Shown: positions 1 through 6,705 of the stretch, one piece after another
Layout: each line of letters starts with the position of its first letter
How positions within the stretch are numbered: position 1 is the stretch's first letter
Assembly: GCA_002384685.1 (NCBI GenBank)
Contig: DGAZ01000021.1
Span: 3,978 to 12,787 of the forward strand
DNA: 8,810 bases
From: Methylophilales bacterium UBA4017
Lineage (GTDB): Bacteria; Pseudomonadota; Gammaproteobacteria; Burkholderiales; Methylophilaceae
Reading direction: 5' to 3'
Made by a program: the position numbers and the translations under genes
Notes under the pieces: generated by a model
The model's database searches: none
Seen by the model: only the letters and a program-made list of their open reading frames with translations
Told to the model about the DNA's origin: nothing

Positions 1-9
1 AGATATTTT

Positions 10-2139
10 ATGGATGATATAAAAGAAGGGGCTAGTCAATTTTTTCACGGGGGATGCCCTCATGACTGTCCTGATACATGCTCAATGGTCTACGAAGTAG
101 CTGACGGAAAATTGAAGGGAGTTAAAGGTAATTCTGAGCATCCGATGACCCGAGGTGGCTTGTGCGTTAAATTAAAAGATTACGAAAAAAGGCATTACCA
201 TCCGGATCGCTTACTCTACCCTATGAAACGTGTAGGCCCTAAAGGAGAAAAGCAGTTCGAAAGAATTTCTTGGGATGAGGCCTTAGATACGATTGTTGAT
301 CGATGGCAAGACATTATTAAAGAGGACGGACCTCAAGCCATCATGCCGAACAGCTACCTTGGCAATCAAGGTTTAGTCCATGGCCTTAACGGCGGTGATG
401 CTTTTTTTGCGCGCCTGGGTGCGACGGTTACGGAAAGAACTTTTTGTGGTGAAGGTTCCGCCACAGCGTGGCTACTAACCCTTGGCCCTACCGCGGGAGT
501 CGATCCGGAAAGTTTTATTCATGCAAAATACATCATCGTATGGGCGTGTAATTCCGTGAGTACGAATTTACATCACTGGCACATTATTAAAGAAGCGCAA
601 AAGAAAGGTGCGAAGGTCGTGGTGATTGACCCTTATGCATCCAGAACAGCCAAAGAGGCGGATTGGCATATAGCGCCTAAGCCAGGAACCGATGGCGCAC
701 TGGCTATGGCCATGATGCATGTCATTATCGGTGAAGGCCTCGTTGATCAAGATTATGTGGATAATTATACCGTCGGCTTTTCGGAGTTAGCGGACAAAGC
801 GAAAGAAAGAACACCTGAGTGGGCAGCAGAAATCACGGGGGTATCGGCGGAAGATATCCGTACTTTTGCTAGAGAATATGCGGCCTCCCAGCCCTCAGCC
901 ATCAGAATTGGTGTAGCCCTGGAAAAAAGTTGGGGTGGTAGCCAGGCCATTAGAGCGGTTGCATCACTCCCGGCATTAACCGGCGCATGGCGTCATGTGG
1001 GTGGAGGTATTCTGCAATTTCCTGTATGGGAACATCCTTACAAATTCGATGTCATCTGTCGGCCTGATCTCATTCCAGAGGGAACACAGGTCGTCAATAA
1101 TCTGCAGCTAGGTCGAGTGTTAACGGGTGAACAAGAACTGAAAGTGCCTATCAAGTCAATGATGTGTTGGAATACCAATCCGGTAACCCAATCCACGGAA
1201 ACGGATAAGATCATCCAAGGGTTAAGTCGTGAAGATTTATTTTTAGTGTCGGCTGATCACTTCATTTCAGATACGGCAGCCTATGCGGATATTTTACTTC
1301 CAGCATCTATGGGAGCAGAAATGGAAGACATGATTTTATCCTGGGGCCATTTATACCTTACCTACAATACCAAGTGCGTAGAATCTCCAGGCGAGGCCAT
1401 CCCTAATAATGAAATATTTAGAAGGCTAGCAAAGCGTCTTGGCTTTGAGGAAGATAACTTCAAATGGAGTGATGAAGAATGCCTAGAGCATTATGTGGAT
1501 TGGGATGCCCCTGCATGTGATGGTATTGATTTGGCTTACATGAAAAAACATGGTTATGCACGATTGAATGTCGGCACCAAAGATAATCGCGCACCGCACA
1601 AGGAAGGTAATTTCCCAACCCCATCCGGGAAATGTGAATTTCGTTTGGTGGGAGCGAAAAATTTTGTAGCAGGACCATTTAGGCAAATGTATGACGGTTT
1701 CCAGCCAGGGCAGGATATCCCGGAATTGCCGGATTATGTTCCCTCAAAAGAAACGGCATCAGCCAACCCCGCATTGTTTAAAAAATACCCATTAAATATT
1801 CTTGCACCCAAGAGCCATGGTTTTATTAATTCATGTTATGCCAATATCGAGAATAAGCTTAAAGGTCAGGGTGAGCAATCTGTGCTCATCAGTCAAGCGG
1901 ATGCCATGGACCGCGGAATACAAGAAGGAGAAATGGTCCGAGTATTTAATGACCGAGGGGGCTTTGACGCGGTAGCTAAAATCACCCCCGATGTAGGCGC
2001 GGGCATTGTCGTTGCCACACTCGGTTATTGGCGGCAATTAAACAACGGGACGGTAAACTCGGTCAGTTCGAGCGCCTTTGGTGATATGGGTAATGCACAA
2101 ACCTCGCATGATTGCTTGGTCGAAGTAAGGACAATGTAA
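10..2139 (+). CDS. Fe4S4/bis-MGD molybdopterin oxidoreductase, cytoplasmic
   Basis: A 709-residue member of the DMSO reductase superfamily (COG0243 type). The N-terminal Fe4S4 motif is C16-x3-C20-x3-C24-x27-C52, followed by K54. The sequence T-E-R-T-F-C (C146) sits where related proteins have a DRTIC-like segment, so C146 is the likely molybdenum ligand (inference). VVVIDPYASRTA (203-214) and KPGTDGALA (224-232) are cofactor-binding signatures, and DTAAYADILLPASMGAEMED (411-430) is the conserved later block. Residues from about 593 form the C-terminal molybdopterin-dinucleotide-binding domain. There is no twin-arginine signal, so it should act in the cytoplasm. By memory of the family it resembles Bacillus YoaE-like oxidoreductases of unknown substrate. 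Nothing in the window encodes an electron-transfer partner; one could lie upstream. ATG 10 has no visible ribosome binding site and the frame is open to the window edge, so a few more N-terminal residues are possible. It ends in ATG-TAA, and the next gene continues in the same frame. Confidence 0.9.
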   Translation: MDDIKEGASQFFHGGCPHDCPDTCSMVYEVADGKLKGVKGNSEHPMTRGGLCVKLKDYEKRHYHPDRLLYPMKRVGPKGEKQFERISWDEALDTIVDRWQDIIKEDGPQAIMPNSYLGNQGLVHGLNGGDAFFARLGATVTERTFCGEGSATAWLLTLGPTAGVDPESFIHAKYIIVWACNSVSTNLHHWHIIKEAQKKGAKVVVIDPYASRTAKEADWHIAPKPGTDGALAMAMMHVIIGEGLVDQDYVDNYTVGFSELADKAKERTPEWAAEITGVSAEDIRTFAREYAASQPSAIRIGVALEKSWGGSQAIRAVASLPALTGAWRHVGGGILQFPVWEHPYKFDVICRPDLIPEGTQVVNNLQLGRVLTGEQELKVPIKSMMCWNTNPVTQSTETDKIIQGLSREDLFLVSADHFISDTAAYADILLPASMGAEMEDMILSWGHLYLTYNTKCVESPGEAIPNNEIFRRLAKRLGFEEDNFKWSDEECLEHYVDWDAPACDGIDLAYMKKHGYARLNVGTKDNRAPHKEGNFPTPSGKCEFRLVGAKNFVAGPFRQMYDGFQPGQDIPELPDYVPSKETASANPALFKKYPLNILAPKSHGFINSCYANIENKLKGQGEQSVLISQADAMDRGIQEGEMVRVFNDRGGFDAVAKITPDVGAGIVVATLGYWRQLNNGTVNSVSSSAFGDMGNAQTSHDCLVEVRTM

Positions 2140-2199
2140 ATAGATAAAGAGGCGAATACCAACAGGCAATTAGCACTTATTAATGCCTCTTATCAAGCG

Positions 2200-2583
2200 T
2201 TGACAAACAAAACTTTACCACTAACCGGCGAAGGGAATCTTGTCGAGTCTTTTGATGCGTGCCCATATCCTATTGCCAGCCACGACCATCTATCCCTTTT
2301 TAATTATGCCAATACGGCGGCATTAGCCTTATTTAAGACTAGTCTCAACGACATCATCGGTGTCCACTCCACTGTATCGGCACCGGATTTTGCTCAGCAA
2401 GAGCGTGAACTATTGCTGGCAACAGTAACCCAGCATGGCTACTCGGAAAACTATCAAGGTACGCGAACAACATTTGACGGCACGTTATTTCAAATCCATA
2501 ATGCCACGGTGTGGAATATAATCGATGAATCTGGCCATTATCACGGCCAAGCCGTGTTAATTTTGGAGCATACCTATCTATGA
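2200..2583 (+). CDS. MEKHLA-domain (PAS-like) small protein, start uncertain
   Basis: With the TTG at 2200 this is 127 residues, most of a MEKHLA domain (Pfam PF08670, PAS-related). Motifs recalled from the family are all present: SHD, then LFNYANTAALALF, a STVSAP stretch matching the usual PSR-x-SAEP, QQERELLLATV, a GYSENYQGTR loop, FQIHNATVWNIIDESG and a GQAV end. The family normally begins with a helix ending in SY-x-x-LTG-x-x-L. That helix is encoded just upstream, at about 2170-2214 (QLALINASYQALTNKTL), so TTG 2200 cuts into it. TTG 2200 also lacks a Shine-Dalgarno sequence. Between the previous stop (2137-2139) and 2200 the frame is open but holds no ATG, GTG or TTG; only ATA 2140 or ATT 2179 could serve. 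The stop overlaps the next gene's ATG, so it is probably coupled to the transporter. A sensory or ligand-binding role is plausible but not shown. Confidence 0.78.
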   Translation: MTNKTLPLTGEGNLVESFDACPYPIASHDHLSLFNYANTAALALFKTSLNDIIGVHSTVSAPDFAQQERELLLATVTQHGYSENYQGTRTTFDGTLFQIHNATVWNIIDESGHYHGQAVLILEHTYL

Positions 2584-3842
2584 GTAAAAAAAATTCACCT
2601 GCAAAGGTGTTGTTCGCCAGTCTGGCGGGAACCACGATAGAATTCTTTGATTTTTATATCTATGCCAATGCGGCGGTCTTAGTCTTTCCTGCATTATTTT
2701 TCCACGCATCGAATCCGACTACCGAGATGCTACAGTCCTTAGCCACTTTCTCGATAGCTTTTTTTGCTAGACCTCTAGGGTCGGCATTTTTTGGTCATTT
2801 TGGTGACCGCATTGGACGCAAGGCAACCTTGGTTGCCGCGTTATTAACGATGGGTATTTCTACTGTAGCAATCGGATTATTACCGACCTATCAGACCGTA
2901 GGTATACTTGCCCCTATCCTCTTAATCATCTGCCGTTTTGGTCAGGGATTTGGCTTGGGTGGTGAGTGGGGTGGGGCGGTCTTATTGGCCGTGGAAAATG
3001 CACCACCAGAGAAAAAAGCTTGGTACGGTATGTTCCCTCAGCTGGGTGCGCCCATAGGCTTAGTGCTTTCGGGCGGTATTTTTCTCTACCTGTCCAATAG
3101 CCTGACCGAGGAACAGTTTTTTGATTATGGCTGGAGAATCCCTTTCTTGCTCAGCTCGGTATTAATTATTATCGGTCTTTACGTCAGGCTCAGCATTTCA
3201 GAAACCCCAGAGTTTGAAGCCAACAAAAAGAAAAATAAGACCGTGGCTATCCCCTTTATGACTGTATTCAAAGAGCATGGTAAACCACTTTTCTTAGGAA
3301 CCTTTATTGCCCTTGCGACTTTTGTTCTTTTCTACTTAATGACAGTATTTATTGCGAGTTGGGCTATCACTGATTTGCATATTACACGGGAACTTTTTTT
3401 AGAATACCAAATTGCTTCGGTCTTTTTCTTTGCCCTGCTTATCCCGATCTCTGCCTTACTTGCCGATCGCTATGGACGAAAGTTGATACTGATGGCAGCC
3501 TCAGCATTCATCATAATCTTTGGTCTTATGTTGGGCTATCTTTTAGGGTCTTCGGATTCGGTAGAGATACTCGTGACTTTATCAATTGGTATGGCATTGA
3601 TGGGTTTCACCTATGGTCCCTTAGGCACCATCTTATCTGAACTCTACCCGACAAATGTGCGGTATACCGGTTCGTCTCTGTCATTTAATTTGGCAGGTAT
3701 TGTTGGTGCATCATTTGCCCCATTTATCGCCTTATGGCTTTCAAGCACCTACGGTGTTGCCTACGTCGGTTATTATCTTGCCCTAGCCGCGGTCATATCC
3801 TTGGTATCCATTAAGTTGTCGTCAAAAGCTAAGGACCTATAG
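2580..3842 (+). CDS. MFS transporter, metabolite:H+ symporter (MHS) family
   Basis: A 420-residue, twelve-span inner-membrane secondary transporter. MHS-type features are clear: GTTIEFFDFYIYANAA at 17-32 (usual family form GT-x-x-EWYDF), the loop 2-3 motif GHFGDRIGRK at 72-81, GQGFGLGGEWGGAVLLAVENAP at 121-142, and the second-half repeat ALLADRYGRK at 292-301. ELYPTNVRYTGSSL (354-367) and LAGIVGASFAP (371-381) are also typical. Known MHS members (ProP, ShiA, KgtP, CitA) import osmolytes or organic acids by proton symport; the substrate here cannot be told. The WYDF position reads FFDF, a mild departure. ATG 2580 overlaps the preceding stop (ATGA), and a GGAG lies 11 bases upstream. The close link to the molybdoenzyme gene suggests it may bring in that enzyme's substrate (inference). 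Confidence 0.92.
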   Translation: MSKKNSPAKVLFASLAGTTIEFFDFYIYANAAVLVFPALFFHASNPTTEMLQSLATFSIAFFARPLGSAFFGHFGDRIGRKATLVAALLTMGISTVAIGLLPTYQTVGILAPILLIICRFGQGFGLGGEWGGAVLLAVENAPPEKKAWYGMFPQLGAPIGLVLSGGIFLYLSNSLTEEQFFDYGWRIPFLLSSVLIIIGLYVRLSISETPEFEANKKKNKTVAIPFMTVFKEHGKPLFLGTFIALATFVLFYLMTVFIASWAITDLHITRELFLEYQIASVFFFALLIPISALLADRYGRKLILMAASAFIIIFGLMLGYLLGSSDSVEILVTLSIGMALMGFTYGPLGTILSELYPTNVRYTGSSLSFNLAGIVGASFAPFIALWLSSTYGVAYVGYYLALAAVISLVSIKLSSKAKDL

Positions 3843-3853
3843 GGTGCTGTTCT

Positions 3854-4435
3854 ATGCTTAAATTGTTGGCATGGTATGACTATGTTTTACGATTAGCCAC
3901 GCATGCTAAGGCCACCTACTACTTATTTTTTTTAAGCATGGCCGAGTCCTCTTTTTTTCCCATTCCACCGGATGTTATGTTGGCGCCGATGTGTTTAGCG
4001 CAACCTAATCGAGCATGGCGATTGGCTTTTGTCACGACGATAGGTTCGGTCTTGGGGGGAATGATAGGCTATGGAATCGGTGCTTATGCCTTTGGCTATA
4101 TCGAGCCCATATTATTGGAAAGTGGGTACATGGATAGTTACCTGCATGCGGTGAGTTGGTTTGAGGAGTGGGGTTTTTGGGCTATCTTCGTCGCCGGTTT
4201 TTCCCCCATACCCTATAAAGTGTTTACCATTGCAGGGGGCGCAATGAACATGGCATTTCTACCTTTTGTGATAGCTTCTCTCATTGGTCGAGGCGCACGC
4301 TTCTACTTGCTCGCTTTCTTGGTCAAAGTCTTTGGTCAAAAAGCCGACGGCCTGGTGAGAAAGCATATGGATAGAATAGGGTGGTTCATCGTAGCCATAG
4401 TCTTGATCGGTATCATCGTGCTATCAACGCATTAG
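3854..4435 (+). CDS. YqaA-family (DedA-like, SNARE-associated) membrane protein
   Basis: A 193-residue integral membrane protein of the YqaA branch of the DedA/VTT (SNARE-associated) superfamily. Visible signatures are the acidic-proline entry segment AESSFFPIPPDVML (30-43, with E31 and D40), the glycine-rich span GSVLGGMIGYGIG (64-76), the re-entrant-like FSPIPYKVFTIAGGAMNM (115-132) and the arginine motif GRGARF (145-150). A C-terminal span covers about 176-191. DedA relatives such as E. coli YqjA and YghB support envelope integrity and proton-dependent processes, and others flip lipid carriers; which applies to YqaA proteins is unclear. AGGG at 3841-3844 lies nine bases before the ATG and 11 bases separate it from the transporter, so it is probably in the same transcript. 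Confidence 0.88.
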   Translation: MLKLLAWYDYVLRLATHAKATYYLFFLSMAESSFFPIPPDVMLAPMCLAQPNRAWRLAFVTTIGSVLGGMIGYGIGAYAFGYIEPILLESGYMDSYLHAVSWFEEWGFWAIFVAGFSPIPYKVFTIAGGAMNMAFLPFVIASLIGRGARFYLLAFLVKVFGQKADGLVRKHMDRIGWFIVAIVLIGIIVLSTH

Positions 4436-4455
4436 GGAGCTCGATTAAATTGACT

Positions 4456-5010
4456 ATGATGAAAAGAATGATTGTTTTATGGGTGTTGGCGCCGACCCTA
4501 GCATGGTCAGAATCGACCTGTGACTTTGATTACTTGAAATCCGAGCTGCCTAACATTTATGCAAAAATTGTAGAAAAGACTGACACCCTCCCTAAGGTAT
4601 TTTCCTTTTGTGACAATGAGTACCACTATTTATTTAACGTCAGCATGTTTCAAAAATTTAATAACGGGCAAGGCATCACTCGGTCGCTAGAAAAAGATTT
4701 GTTCAGTTATTTGTTAGAAGAATTTGATGCTAACAGTTACAGCAGAACGAGTCTGATGGTAAGAAAAGATCAGCAACTCGAATTAGTCACGACAGTCACC
4801 AATCGCCATCCATTTAAGGCAGAGGAAATTATTCAAGAAGTTTTTATTGATGAAAAGCAACAACCACGCATTACGTATGGGAACCTCGCGGTATTTGAAC
4901 GGCCGCAATCGATCTTTGCGAAGTTTTTTGAGCCCACAACTATTTCCGAAGAAGACAGGCTTTATCTGGAGAAATTTAAGCCTTTTCTCGGATTGCATCG
5001 GCTGAACTAA
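4456..5010 (+). CDS. Secreted protein of unknown function with signal peptide
   Basis: I do not recognise this family. From ATG 4456 it is 184 residues. The N-terminus MMKRMIVLWVLAPTLAWS is a Sec signal peptide, with probable cleavage after residue 18 or 20. Two cysteines remain in the mature part, C22 and C52, spaced for one disulfide. The rest is soluble and charged, with no repeats. The frame stays open back to a GTG at 4381, but that stretch overlaps the upstream gene and would bury the signal peptide, so the later start is preferred. AGGGAG at 4434-4439 is 16 bases from ATG 4456 and 10 bases from an in-frame TTG at 4450, so TTG 4450 or ATG 4459 are possible alternatives. It follows the YqaA gene by about 20 bases and is probably co-transcribed with it. 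Periplasmic or outer-envelope location is inferred. Confidence 0.72.
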   Translation: MMKRMIVLWVLAPTLAWSESTCDFDYLKSELPNIYAKIVEKTDTLPKVFSFCDNEYHYLFNVSMFQKFNNGQGITRSLEKDLFSYLLEEFDANSYSRTSLMVRKDQQLELVTTVTNRHPFKAEEIIQEVFIDEKQQPRITYGNLAVFERPQSIFAKFFEPTTISEEDRLYLEKFKPFLGLHRLN

Positions 5011-5034
5011 CCGAAAGTTATTCAGTCCCAACAC

Positions 5035-5071
5035 AATTACGCAAGGTAATTATTGTTTATGTTTGTTTTTT
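5035..5071 (+). terminator. Weak candidate terminator between two secreted-protein genes
   Basis: AATTAC (5035-5040) and GTAATT (5046-5051) form a perfect six-base inverted repeat with a five-base loop, followed by a T-rich run ending in TTTTTT (5065-5071 region). The stem is entirely AT-rich but for one GC pair, so it would be weak. It sits in the 72-base gap after the gene ending at 5010, the first real break in the gene string. Confidence 0.28.
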
Positions 5072-5079
5072 AAAAATAC

Positions 5080-5082
5080 AGG
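5080..5082 (+). promoter_or_regulatory. Ribosome binding site deciding start at 5092
   Basis: AGG directly abuts ATG 5083 and is therefore too close to serve it, but it lies nine bases before ATG 5092. It favours the downstream start, which also gives a clean MKKLLL signal peptide. Confidence 0.55.
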
Positions 5083-5091
5083 ATGCTGCAG

Positions 5092-5460
5092 ATGAAAAAA
5101 TTACTACTCGTTAGCTTATTATTCCCCACCGTCATTTTTGCAGAATTACTCAGCGTTGACTTGATTTGCAGGGGCGCAGTGGTGACCTATTGCGAAGATT
5201 TAACCACTTGTGGAAGTGAGCCGGCTATGGAGAAGATTAAAATTGATGGCAATACCCTGGTGCATAAAGCTCTTGGCAATCATTTCCTTCATGTCGATTC
5301 CACGACTGTCAGCATGCAAGAGCTGGATGAGGATGGAAGCATTGGCTTCTCCTTCAATATTAATCGAAAGACCGGCACCATAGAAATCATTAGAGGTTGG
5401 GGAAGGCCATACCATTTTACGGGTCAGTGTGAGCTGGACAGGTTAGATGCATTCAAGTAA
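5092..5460 (+). CDS. Small secreted four-cysteine protein of unknown function
   Basis: A 122-residue protein of no family I recognise. The N-terminus MKKLLLVSLLFPTVIFA is a standard Sec signal peptide with cleavage expected after A17. The mature part has four cysteines (C26, C34, C40, C113), enough for two disulfides, with three clustered at the start and one near the C-terminus. The middle looks beta-rich, with alternating hydrophobic residues and DEDGSIGFSFNI and TGTIEII strands. A start at ATG 5083 would add MLQ and lacks a usable ribosome binding site. The stop lies 13 bases before the preferred start of the DCC-family gene. Periplasmic location is inferred from the signal peptide and paired cysteines. 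Confidence 0.72.
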   Translation: MKKLLLVSLLFPTVIFAELLSVDLICRGAVVTYCEDLTTCGSEPAMEKIKIDGNTLVHKALGNHFLHVDSTTVSMQELDEDGSIGFSFNINRKTGTIEIIRGWGRPYHFTGQCELDRLDAFK

Positions 5461-5461
5461 T

Positions 5462-5466
5462 GAGGG
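5462..5466 (+). promoter_or_regulatory. Ribosome binding site deciding start at 5474
   Basis: GAGGG lies seven bases before ATG 5474, a good spacing. It supports that start over ATG 5447, which falls inside the previous gene. Confidence 0.6.
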
Positions 5467-5473
5467 CGCATTG

Positions 5474-5854
5474 ATGATTACCGTATTTTATGATGATAGA
5501 TGCCGCTTGTGCTCTAAGGAGATAGCTTTTTATCAAAAGATTAGCGCAGATGGTTATTTTTGCTGGGTAGGCATTTCAAGCAACCAAGAAACATTAGAGC
5601 GATTAAATATAAGCCTTGTCGATGCTCTTATGTATCTGCATGTTAAGGACTCAAACGGATCTGTGCTTAAGGGCGTAAATGCTTTTATAACGATATGGCG
5701 ACGCCTGCCTTACTTCAGATGGCTAAGCTTTGTTATTTCGTTGCCTATTATTTTCCACCTCTCTTCTTTGTTTTATACGGTTTTTGCTAAATACCGTTTT
5801 GCCCGACTACCCCATTGTCAGACAGCATTAACAGTCAATAATAGGAAGTTATGA
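5474..5854 (+). CDS. DCC-family (DUF393) thiol-disulfide oxidoreductase-like protein
   Basis: A 126-residue protein of the DUF393/DCC family, named for the D-x-x-C-x-x-C signature. Here VFYDDRCRLCSKEI gives D7, C10 and C13, in a thioredoxin-like beta-Cys-x-x-Cys-helix arrangement. The family's later block is also present: LKGVNAFITIWRRLP (66-80), then a hydrophobic stretch at about 82-101 and a YTVFAKYRF end. The usual proline after the first Cys (CPLC) is replaced by arginine (CRLC). Members are annotated as thiol-disulfide oxidoreductases, but their substrates are mostly unknown. No signal peptide is seen, so the CxxC is probably cytoplasmic or membrane-surface. ATG 5447 in the same frame would add nine residues but overlaps the previous gene; the ribosome binding site favours 5474. 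Confidence 0.82.
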   Translation: MITVFYDDRCRLCSKEIAFYQKISADGYFCWVGISSNQETLERLNISLVDALMYLHVKDSNGSVLKGVNAFITIWRRLPYFRWLSFVISLPIIFHLSSLFYTVFAKYRFARLPHCQTALTVNNRKL

Positions 5855-5867
5855 TGGTCACAAATAG

Positions 5868-6620
5868 ATGAAGAGTATTCTAATCATTGGAAGTGCTGTA
5901 GATGCTCAAAGGGTTAAGGCTTGGGATCTCACTAAATTCTCAGTATGTGTAGTCATCAATAATGCCTGGCAGTTAACAAAAGATTGGAATTACTTAATAC
6001 ACCCTGATGACATGCCGAAAGAAAACCTTCCACCCATGCACGCCCTAAGTGAAAAACAATCTTTCATAACCTCGCGTGAGTATGTCCCCGTACAAAACCA
6101 TTTTGGTGGTTTTGTTTATGCAGGAGGCACCATGGCATTTACTGCAGGGTATTGGGCTCTTGGGGCATTAAGCCCTGATGTCATCGCCTACATTGGTTGC
6201 GATATGATCTATCCTGAAAAGATAGATAAAAAAAGTCATTTTTACGGAAACGGGGAGGCAGATCCATTGCGTAAAGATATTACCTTGCAGTCCTTGGAAG
6301 CTAAGTCTGTAAGGCTTATGGCTTTGGCCCACATAAATGATTGTGTGATCGTTAATTTATCTGAACTGCCAGCATCCAGGCTTTCATTTCCGCGCGCACC
6401 AATAGATGCTCTACTATCAAAAGATACCTCGCCTGTAATTCTAGACGAATACAATGCCAACCTTAATATGAGGATTGTTAACGAGGCTTTGTATGAAGAG
6501 GTTAGGTTGGGTTATATGGTCCCCTCGGGTCGTTATTGGGAAGATGATGAAAAGTTTGACGCAAGAAAGTTAAGCACTATAGATTCAATGTGGGTAGAAT
6601 CTTACGCTAATTTATTGTAG
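5868..6620 (+). CDS. Protein of unknown function, DUF115/glycosyltransferase-like fold
   Basis: A 250-residue soluble protein. The N-terminus SILIIGSAVDAQRV (3-16) looks like a nucleotide-binding beta-loop-helix. It is followed by VVINNAW (28-34) and IHPDDMP (44-50), then GGFVYAGGTMAFTAGYWAL (80-98), AYIGCDMIYP (107-116) and HFYGNGEADPLRKD (124-137). The order IGxG...NxxW...D...SG/GGTxA...GCDxxY...HFYG recalls DUF115/MAF-flagellin-type and sialyltransferase-like enzymes, so a role in modifying a sugar or polymer is possible. This is pattern inference and no substrate is indicated. Similar uncharacterised proteins occur in marine Alphaproteobacteria as I recall, which raises the possibility of transfer. 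ATG 5868 is the first start after an in-frame TAG, and its ribosome binding site is poor. It follows the DCC gene by 13 bases. Confidence 0.7.
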   Translation: MKSILIIGSAVDAQRVKAWDLTKFSVCVVINNAWQLTKDWNYLIHPDDMPKENLPPMHALSEKQSFITSREYVPVQNHFGGFVYAGGTMAFTAGYWALGALSPDVIAYIGCDMIYPEKIDKKSHFYGNGEADPLRKDITLQSLEAKSVRLMALAHINDCVIVNLSELPASRLSFPRAPIDALLSKDTSPVILDEYNANLNMRIVNEALYEEVRLGYMVPSGRYWEDDEKFDARKLSTIDSMWVESYANLL

Positions 6621-6705
6621 AACTTTATTGCTTGTTTGTTATCCTATCAATCATGAGGCTCTTTAATCAAACATTCATTGAGAAAAAAATTGAGAAGACT
6701 ATCTG

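Noticed and set aside
2354..2635. A 93-codon minus-strand open frame.
   Set aside because: It is antisense to the MEKHLA and transporter genes, both of which have clear family motifs, and it has no ribosome binding site or known domain.
4381..4455. N-terminal extension from GTG 4381 for the secreted protein.
   Set aside because: It overlaps the YqaA gene by 55 bases and would place 25 charged residues before an evident signal peptide.
6637..6667. Possible promoter TTGTTA and TTTAAT before the Trx-MsrB gene.
   Set aside because: The spacer is 19 bases and the -35 matches only four of six positions; in AT-rich sequence this is expected by chance.
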